Shown here: positions 1 through 4,473 of the stretch, one piece after another
Layout: each line of letters begins with the position of its first letter
Position numbering within the stretch: the first letter of the stretch is position 1
DNA from: CAYNFT01 sp964396535
GTDB lineage: Bacteria; Chloroflexota; Dehalococcoidia; Dehalococcoidales; UBA2162
Assembly (NCBI GenBank): GCA_964396535.1
Contig: CAYNFT010000102.1
Span: 1 to 6,645, forward strand
Direction: 5' to 3'
DNA length: 6,645 nucleotides
Program-made: the position numbers and the translations under genes
The notes under the pieces: model-generated
Database searches by the model: none
What the model was told of the DNA's origin: nothing
What the model saw: only the letters and a program-made list of their open reading frames with translations

Positions 1-60
1 GAAGTTGAGACTGAACCAGCACCAGTACCGGAAGTTGAGACTGAACCAGCACCAGCCGTA
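1..60 (+). repeat. Two copies of a 30-bp in-frame tandem repeat
   Basis: Two adjacent 30-bp units (1-30 and 31-60) share their first 25 bases exactly and diverge only in the last five. Each encodes EVETEPAP plus two variable residues. The unit length is a multiple of three, so gain or loss of copies would only change the length of the Pro/Glu linker in front of the OB-fold domain. More copies may lie upstream of the window. Confidence 0.85.
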
Positions 61-375
61 ATAGAGATAACGGTTGAAGAATTGCTTTCAGCTTACTCAG
101 TGGATGGAGAGGCTACAGATGCAAGATTTTTCAATCAGGTTCTCAGGATAACGGGAGTAGTGGACAGAATAGAAGTTAAGGTTGCTCTTGACATTTACTA
201 TATTACTCTAAGTAGTGCTGAAGCAAATGTTTTACAGAACGTCCGCTGCACCTTTGACAGGACGCATGGACCTGAGCTGGAGCAGCTGATAGCAGGACAG
301 ACGTTGACGGTGCAGGGCAGGTATGATGGCTCCATGATAGACATGCGTATGAGAAATTGCTTCTTGGTGAGCTAA
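1..375 (+). CDS. OB-fold (tRNA_anti-like) exported protein, 3' part only
   Basis: The reading frame is open from base 1 to a TAA at 373-375, so the gene begins before the window. The first 20 visible residues are a Pro/Glu/Thr linker in which EVETEPAP occurs twice. The rest, from about residue 28, looks like the tRNA_anti-like OB-fold family (PF12869 type). It has an N-terminal AYSVDGEATDARF helix, then a strand ending LRITGVVDRIE, then YYITLSS, then an NVRCTFDR strand, then AGQTLTVQGRYDG, and a final MRNCFLV strand. In this family the fold usually follows a signal peptide or lipoprotein anchor, and the Pro/Glu linker would fit a spacer to such an anchor; the anchor itself is outside the window. 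The biochemical role is unknown in the family. A TTG at 82 is an internal codon, not the start. Family call fairly sure, function not assigned. Confidence 0.75.
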   Translation, partial: EVETEPAPVPEVETEPAPAVIEITVEELLSAYSVDGEATDARFFNQVLRITGVVDRIEVKVALDIYYITLSSAEANVLQNVRCTFDRTHGPELEQLIAGQTLTVQGRYDGSMIDMRMRNCFLVS

Positions 376-471
376 AGATTTCTCCAATTGTAATTCTATT
401 TTCCTTCCTTCGTTAGAATTCATTACCGAATATCATTTTTAAGGTAGGCAAGGTGGGCCGAACATCCCACT

Positions 472-1010
472 ATTGAAACAGAACGCCTGACACTTAGGCT
501 GTTCACTTTGGACGATGCTCCGGAAGTACAACGGCTTGCTAGCGACAAGGATATTGCTTCGACGACCAGCGATGGCGAAATACCTGAACCTGGTAAGGAA
601 GAGCAGTGGATTAAGATACGTCAGGGGAGGTTTGACAGAGGAGAATCGGTTGACTTTGCCATCGTTCATCGTAAGCGGGGGATTCTTATCGGCGCAATAG
701 GGCTGGGTGCAGAGTACAAGCAAGACGAGAGTATGCAGCTCTAGGATACTGGATAGGGAAACCTTATTGGAACAGCGGCTACTGTACAGAGGCTGCTCAG
801 GCTGTTTTGAGATATGGTTTTGAAGTTTTGGGGTTGCATCGTATTTACTCTCGACACTTTGCTCGTAATCCTGCCTCTGGACGCGTGCTACAAAAGATTG
901 GTATGAGATATGAAGGAACCTTAAGAGAGGCTTTTAAGAAATGGGGTAGGTTTGAGGATTTAGAATGCTACGGAATATTGAGAAGCGAATATGCTGGCTC
1001 AAATGACTAA
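472..1010 (+). pseudogene. GNAT acetyltransferase (RimJ/RimL type), frameshifted and without a start codon
   Basis: Two frames together encode a complete GNAT N-acetyltransferase of about 179 residues, the normal length for the RimJ/RimL-like group (acetyl-CoA dependent, N-terminal amine or small-molecule acceptor). The first frame runs from IETERLTLRLF through TLDDAPEVQRL to IGAIGLGAEYKQDES and stops at TAG 742-744. The second frame (about 732-1010) continues with ALGYWIGKPYWNSGY and TEAAQAVLRYGF (the acetyl-CoA-binding motif A region), then LGLHRIYSRHF, NPASGRVLQKIGMRYEG and KWGRFEDLECYGILRSEY. Joining them requires a -1 shift (one missing base) around 730-735, with no slippery sequence. 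In the first frame there is no ATG, GTG or TTG between the upstream TAG (445-447) and TTG 508, which lies inside the conserved N-terminus. A GTG at 453 behind a purine-rich stretch would connect if one C of the CCC run at 466-468 were removed. Either a decayed gene or one with two sequencing errors. Confidence 0.8.
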
Positions 1011-1335
1011 AAGAATATGGCTTCTAGCCATTACATTAAGTTTATTTATCGAAGGGATTAAAAGGGGCACTTACATGGGGCCCCCATAAAAAACTCAGTT
1101 TTTTGGGGTAAAAATCCCCTTTAGTAAATTATCTCGTTCCCCTTTAAATAAAAGCCCAAAAAGGTGAAATTTATACCAACAGAGGAATTAGGTAGGGGTG
1201 TATAAGAGGGAAAAGCCTCTCTTCAAAAACCTCTCCCCCCCTCCCCTTAACAAGGGGAAGAAGGGAGCAAAATAAAAAAAGGGGAGCTTCTTGTTAAGTC
1301 CCCCTTTTTATTGTCTACAGCGATTGCATGATGGT
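1011..1335. repeat. Gene-free stretch packed with G-run/C-run inverted repeats
   Basis: No credible coding sequence lies in these 325 bases. They contain several short palindromes: 1075-1087 (ATGGGG/CCCCAT), 1088-1104 (AAAAAACT-C-AGTTTTTT) flanked by CCCC and GGGG, 1105-1119 (GGGG/CCCC), 1205-1220 (AGAGG/CCTCT) and 1242-1258 (TCCCCTT-AAC-AAGGGGA). The 9-mer CTTAACAAG at 1246-1254 recurs inverted as CTTGTTAAG at 1290-1298, so alternative pairings over 1241-1304 are possible. This resembles the dispersed palindromic or MITE-like debris found between convergent genes. With one window I cannot tell whether it is repeated elsewhere in the genome. The rightmost part also serves as a terminator, listed separately. 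Confidence 0.6.
1274..1309 (-). terminator. Intrinsic terminator of the DUF2680-like gene
   Basis: Read on the minus strand, a hairpin with arms AAAAAGGGG and CCCCTTTTT (1301-1309 and 1276-1284) and a 16-nt loop is followed by a run of seven T (1280-1274). It begins about 27 nt after the stop codon of the minus-strand gene ending at 1336. The plus strand also shows T5 after the stem, so it could act on both strands. The GC part of the stem is only four to five pairs, which lowers confidence slightly. Confidence 0.65.
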
Positions 1336-1959
1336 TTAGTTAGCAGATTTGAGTATTCTTGATTCTTGCCCTTCTTTGCAGACGGCAATCTGTTGCCGGA
1401 TACGTGAGGCATTGGAGATGTGAAGTTGTGGGACCGGGCTGCTGGCAGTATTTATTCTATTCTCCAACCGTAGTTTGAATTGCTTTACATTACCCGGGAT
1501 AGGAAACAACCCTGGTGTAACATTATCACTATCACACCTCATGTGGCGGCTGCGTATTGCTGGCAAGATGTGGAACCAAGGAAGCAAGCGGTCTACAGCC
1601 TCTGGTCTATTCTCCCACCAAGTGATAATTTCCTCAGCTTCCTCTGGAGTAATAATTCCCTCTTCTGCAGCTTTTTCCACGTATTTGACAAAAGCTTCAT
1701 TTCTTAGTTCTTGTTGTGCCTCTTTGAAAATATCAATCAACTCTTCTGGAGTCATTCCTAAAAGCTCAGCGACTTTGGCTAGAAGAGCATTGTTCCCGAA
1801 ACATGATGCCAGTTCAAGTTCTAGCTCTGTAGGTTCTTCTTGTGCTGGCTCTTCTTGAGTCGGCTCCTCCTGAGCCATCACCGTTACTGCGCTACCCACT
1901 ATCAGCAGGACCACCGCCACCAGTACTGAAACAAGAATCCTTAATCTTTTAGACATCAC
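1336..1959 (-). CDS. Exported DUF2680-like helical protein with an unusual C-terminal tail
   Basis: A 206-207 residue protein. The start is GTG at 1957-1959 or the adjacent ATG at 1954-1956; the strong Shine-Dalgarno AGGAGG (1966-1971) is 6 or 9 nt upstream respectively, so both work. Residues 1-29 form a signal peptide (positive MSKRLR, hydrophobic VLVAVVLLIVGSAVTV, cleavage near VMA/QEE). A short QEEPT/QEEPA repeat linker follows (30-44). The body, residues about 46-130, is an acidic helical region: AELLGMTPEELIDIFKEA, then YVEKAAEEGIITPEEAEEI and TWWENRPEAVDRLL. This arrangement resembles DUF2680 proteins (PF10925 type), whose function is unknown. Residues about 140-207 (from RCDSDNVTPG on) lack the acidic helical character and match nothing I recognise; the normal protein may end near IRSRH and the rest be acquired or frame-shifted sequence. 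Monocistronic, with its own promoter-like element and terminator. Confidence 0.7.
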   Translation of the reverse strand: MMSKRLRILVSVLVAVVLLIVGSAVTVMAQEEPTQEEPAQEEPTELELELASCFGNNALLAKVAELLGMTPEELIDIFKEAQQELRNEAFVKYVEKAAEEGIITPEEAEEIITWWENRPEAVDRLLPWFHILPAIRSRHMRCDSDNVTPGLFPIPGNVKQFKLRLENRINTASSPVPQLHISNASRIRQQIAVCKEGQESRILKSAN

Positions 1960-1976
1960 CCTTCACCTCCTGTATA

Positions 1977-2003
1977 TATAACGAAGAAGTTCTTAATTGG
2001 TTA
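1977..2003 (-). promoter_or_regulatory. ECF-like promoter element of the DUF2680-like gene
   Basis: On the minus strand TAACC (1999-2003) is followed after 15 nt by CGTTATA (1977-1983), giving AAC-N16-CGTT, the layout of many ECF sigma-factor promoters. The block is 21/27 identical without gaps to 2502-2528 upstream of the I42 gene. The -10-like part ends only 6 nt before the Shine-Dalgarno sequence, so the mRNA leader would be very short. It could instead be an operator, or the CGTTATATATA could be a -10 served by an activator bound over the TAACC part. Confidence 0.45.
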
Positions 2004-2054
2004 TTATTAACTTGCGGTCATTTCGAAAAATTACCTTGTGGTGAGACGAGTCAT

Positions 2055-2079
2055 CCTCTTCTGATTTACAGAAATGAGG
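2055..2079 (-). terminator. Hairpin just after the I42 gene, possible weak terminator
   Basis: CCTC-TTCTG (2055-2063) pairs with CAGAA-(AT)-GAGG (2069-2079), nine pairs with a two-base bulge and a five-base loop, starting 7 nt beyond the stop codon of the I42 gene. No clear T-run follows on the minus strand, so it may protect the mRNA 3' end or act as an inefficient terminator rather than a classic one. Confidence 0.4.
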
Positions 2080-2086
2080 TTAAGCA

Positions 2087-2467
2087 TCACTTTATATTAA
2101 CGTAAAATACCTTGTGCTCAAGGCTTTCTCTTGCCCAGTACCACTTATAGTCAAGGGTTATTTTAGTTTGCCCTGCCTTTAATGCCTTGAATTGAAAATA
2201 CTGAGTCCCGCCATCGCCAGCCAGACCGGGTGCCTTTTCATCTTGTTCGTATCTATCATCTACCATGTTGAGCACACTTTCATCATAGTTTTCTTCCCAG
2301 TCGTAGCCAGTATCAGGGTCAGAGTCCAGGGCGATAATAAACTCCTGATTAATGCCAATGTTTATCGTCTTCCCCGGTTTAATGTGGGTCTTTGCCCTGC
2401 CACTGCTGCTAGCTAATAGTCCGACTGCCGGTATTGATGCCATGACAAATAACCAGTTCTTTTTCAT
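2087..2467 (-). CDS. Chagasin-type (I42) cysteine-peptidase inhibitor, exported
   Basis: A 126-residue protein matching the bacterial chagasin/ICP family (PF09394, MEROPS I42), which inhibits papain-like cysteine peptidases through three loops of an Ig-like beta fold. Residues 1 to about 25 form a signal peptide (MKKNW, hydrophobic LFVMASIPAVGLLA). There is no lipobox Cys, so the protein should be secreted or periplasmic. Loop L4 is SDPDTGYDW (49-57), corresponding to the NPTTGY motif. Loop L2 is GDGGTQYF (84-91). Then FKALKAGQTKITLDY (93-107) leads to L6, where the usual RPW is WYW (109-111): the Trp is kept, Arg and Pro are not. The protein ends VFYVNIK, typical of the last strand. Start ATG at 2465-2467 is fixed by AGGAGG at 2473-2478. 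It lies between the macAB operon terminator and the DUF2680-like gene, all on the same strand. The target peptidase is not in the window. Confidence 0.85.
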   Translation of the reverse strand: MKKNWLFVMASIPAVGLLASSSGRAKTHIKPGKTINIGINQEFIIALDSDPDTGYDWEENYDESVLNMVDDRYEQDEKAPGLAGDGGTQYFQFKALKAGQTKITLDYKWYWARESLEHKVFYVNIK

Positions 2468-2501
2468 CCTTACCTCCTGAGCTTGAGTTACTTCCCCCTT
2501 T

Positions 2502-2528
2502 TATAACGAAAAAGTCGCCACTTGGTTA
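2502..2528 (-). promoter_or_regulatory. ECF-like promoter element of the I42 inhibitor gene
   Basis: Minus-strand TAACC (2524-2528), 15 nt, then CGTTATA (2502-2508), the same spacing and 21/27 of the same bases as the element at 1977-2003. A TSS about 7 nt further down would leave a leader of about 28 nt before the ATG, with AGGAGG well placed. TTATAA (2501-2506) could also be an ordinary -10. The TAACC part sits inside the loop and arm of the upstream operon's terminator. Confidence 0.5.
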
Positions 2529-2537
2529 GTAGCGACT
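2509..2537 (-). terminator. Intrinsic terminator of the macAB-type operon
   Basis: On the minus strand AGTCGCTACT (2537-2528), loop AACCA, AGTGGCGACT (2522-2513) form a 10-pair stem with one G-U pair and a five-base loop, followed immediately by TTTT then CG (2512-2507). It starts 32 nt after the stop codon of the permease gene. This is the best-formed terminator in the window and marks the end of the three-gene operon. Confidence 0.85.
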
Positions 2538-2569
2538 CAAGTTATTTTTAAAAATTGATAAGTTAGTCT

Positions 2570-3808
2570 CTATTCAGCCCTGAGGGCTTCTATCGGATTC
2601 AAACGAGACGCATTCCAGGCGGGATAGAAGCCGAAGAAGAGACCGATGCCAACCGATACCGAAACGGCAAGGATAACTATATCAGCAGAAACCACGGTGG
2701 TCATCCACATTCGATTAACAAATACCGAAATTACCCAGCCAAGAACAACCCCGATAATACCGCCGACGAGTGTTAGCAGTGCTGCTTCAATAAGGAATTG
2801 ACTCCATATATCTCTTTCCTTTGCTCCCAGCGCTTTGCGTATGCCTATCTCCCGGGTTCTCTCCAGCACCGAAACGAGCATAATATTCATCACGCCAATA
2901 CCCCCGACCAGCAGAGAAATGGCAGCAATGGCACCCAGGAGATAAGTCAGTGTATCAATCGTTTCCGTAAGCGTACTGGCTAATTCCTCCACGGAAGTAA
3001 CACTAAAGTCATCGTCTACACCTGGGCCCAGCTTGTGGCGGGTGCGGAGCAGGGAGGTGATTTCATCAACAACGTAGTCCGCTTGCTCCTCATCGCTGAC
3101 GGTTAGCGCTATTGATGATACCACCCGTTCGCCGCTGGTGGTACGGTTCTGGGCGACCATTTGCTGCAGGGCTGTCAGAGGAATGAGAATAACATCGTCG
3201 GATGAGCCCATCATGGACATTCCCTTGCTCTCCAGAACGCCGACGACACGGACAACATTACTGCCCATGCGGATTTGCTGTCCAATAGGGTCGGTATCAC
3301 CAAACAGGGTGTCTTTCACATTCGAACCGATTATGACTACCTTGCTGGCACGTTGATAGTCATAATCAGTAAAGAAAGCACCACTGGCTATCTCAAGATT
3401 ATTTACCTCAAAATATTCTGTAGTTACCCCGGTAATCCGCGAATTCATATTCTCCCCACCGACGGCTACCTGAAGGTTGGTAGAATAATAAGGAGCTGTT
3501 GCTGTTACATAGGGAACCTGCTCCGATATTGCTACCGCATCTTCCTGAGTAAGAGTTCGAGCACCGCCAATGACGCCCCTTATACCGCCAGAAGAGATAA
3601 ATGATGCGCCGGGACTGACGGTAATAAGGTCTGACCCGAGACCCTCGATACGGGAGATAATTTCTGACTCGGCACCCTTTCCGAGTGACATCAGGGCAAT
3701 CACGGCAGCCACACCGATTACGATTCCCAGAATAGTCAGGAAGCTGCGAAGCTTGTGAGTGGCTACACCGACCCAGGCGGTGGATAAAGGCTCAAACCAC
3801 TTCTTCAT
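2570..3808 (-). CDS. MacB-type ABC transporter permease (MacB_PCD plus FtsX domains)
   Basis: A 412-residue inner-membrane subunit of a MacB/LolCDE-like ABC system, which drives export or extraction of substrates by mechanotransmission rather than by a transmembrane channel. TM1 is about residues 22-42 (FLTILGIVIGVAAVIALM). A large extracytoplasmic MacB_PCD domain follows (about 46-284, with the typical GLGSDLITVSPG). Three C-terminal helices follow at about 288-312, 339-364 and 376-397, with the conserved cytoplasmic loop ERTREIGIRKALGAKERDIW (316-335) that couples to the ATPase. The end is YPAWNASRLNPIEALRAE, the usual family C-terminus. The frame is open 18 codons further upstream, but ATG 3806-3808 is the start: it has GGAGGAG at 3814-3820 and overlaps the ATPase stop as ATGA. 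Unlike E. coli MacB, the ATPase is a separate polypeptide. The substrate cannot be told from sequence. Confidence 0.93.
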   Translation of the reverse strand: MKKWFEPLSTAWVGVATHKLRSFLTILGIVIGVAAVIALMSLGKGAESEIISRIEGLGSDLITVSPGASFISSGGIRGVIGGARTLTQEDAVAISEQVPYVTATAPYYSTNLQVAVGGENMNSRITGVTTEYFEVNNLEIASGAFFTDYDYQRASKVVIIGSNVKDTLFGDTDPIGQQIRMGSNVVRVVGVLESKGMSMMGSSDDVILIPLTALQQMVAQNRTTSGERVVSSIALTVSDEEQADYVVDEITSLLRTRHKLGPGVDDDFSVTSVEELASTLTETIDTLTYLLGAIAAISLLVGGIGVMNIMLVSVLERTREIGIRKALGAKERDIWSQFLIEAALLTLVGGIIGVVLGWVISVFVNRMWMTTVVSADIVILAVSVSVGIGLFFGFYPAWNASRLNPIEALRAE

Positions 3809-4473
3809 GTATTCTCCTCCGCTTCTATCTGCCCGTCCATAAGATGGATGATGCGCTGGCACTGGTGAGCAATGTTTGAGTCATGGGTTACCATAAGCAG
3901 GGTAATTCCCTGCTCACTATGCAGGGAGGTGAGTATAGAGATTATCTCCTGGCCTGAGTGGCTGTCCAGGTTGCCGGTAGGTTCGTCGGCTAGAATGAGG
4001 GGTGGGTTCTTCACCAGAGCCCGGGCAATGGCAACCCGTTGCTGTTCTCCTCCCGAAAGCTCTGTAGGACGGTGATTAGCCCGGTCGGAGAGTCCAACCT
4101 TGTCCAGTGCCTCTATAGCACGATTTCGGTCACCTCCACCGCAGTACCTAATGCCAAGTTCAACATTGGCCAGTGCTGAGAGTCGGGGTAAAAGATTAAA
4201 AGTCTGAAAGACAAAACCAACCTTTTGACCTCTAATCTGAGCCAGTTCACCGCTACTGAGGCGGCTAACCTCTCTACCTTCCAGGTAGTAACTGCCTGAT
4301 GTAGGTTTATCCAGGCAGCCAATAAGGTTAAGCATGGTGGACTTGCCCGAGCCGGAGGGACCCATAATCGCCACCAGCTCGCCCTGTTCAATATCGATGT
4401 TTATACCCCTGAGTACAGTTAACTCTCTTTTACCCATAGGGTATACTTTGGTTAAATCCTGTAATCTAATCAT
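3805..4473 (-). CDS. MacB/LolD-type ABC transporter ATPase
   Basis: A 222-residue ATP-binding subunit, the standard length of the LolD/MacB ATPase group. All motifs are intact: an aromatic A-loop (Y11, in TKVYPMG), Walker A GPSGSGKST (38-46), Q-loop with Q90 in FVFQTFNLLPRL, signature LSGGEQQRVAIARAL (139-153), Walker B LILAD plus catalytic E164, D-loop GNLD (167-170) and switch H197 in MVTHD. It should form a dimer that hydrolyses ATP and drives the FtsX-type permease encoded next. The ATG at 4471-4473 overlaps the stop of the MacA-like gene as ATGA, and its own stop overlaps the permease start the same way, indicating translational coupling across the operon. The ribosome-binding site would lie in the last codons of the upstream gene (a G-rich run near 4483-4488). 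Confidence 0.95.
   Translation of the reverse strand: MIRLQDLTKVYPMGKRELTVLRGINIDIEQGELVAIMGPSGSGKSTMLNLIGCLDKPTSGSYYLEGREVSRLSSGELAQIRGQKVGFVFQTFNLLPRLSALANVELGIRYCGGGDRNRAIEALDKVGLSDRANHRPTELSGGEQQRVAIARALVKNPPLILADEPTGNLDSHSGQEIISILTSLHSEQGITLLMVTHDSNIAHQCQRIIHLMDGQIEAEENT

Noticed and set aside
392..420. Inverted repeat AATTCTA/TAGAATT after the OB-fold gene as a terminator
   Set aside because: The stem is almost all AT with a 15-nt loop and no T-run directly after it, so it is not convincing.
439..723. Minus-strand open frame opposite the acetyltransferase
   Set aside because: The plus strand carries the conserved GNAT sequence in the same interval; the minus-strand translation has no family features.
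1205..1258. Short spaced repeats as a CRISPR array
   Set aside because: The units are palindromic hairpins of differing sequence and spacing, with no regular repeat-spacer pattern and no cas gene.
1475..1858. Plus-strand open frame of 127 codons opposite the DUF2680-like gene
   Set aside because: It is a Ser/Ala-rich shadow of the minus-strand gene with no domain. The minus strand has the signal peptide and the ribosome-binding site.
1960..2086. Small RNA or riboswitch between the two exported-protein genes
   Set aside because: Only a short hairpin and the promoter-like element are visible in 127 bases, with no recognisable riboswitch or RNA core.
3809..3862. N-terminal extension of the permease (start at 3862)
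   Set aside because: The 18 extra codons overlap the ATPase coding region, and the ATG at 3806-3808 has a good Shine-Dalgarno sequence, an ATGA overlap and the usual MacB-type N-terminus.
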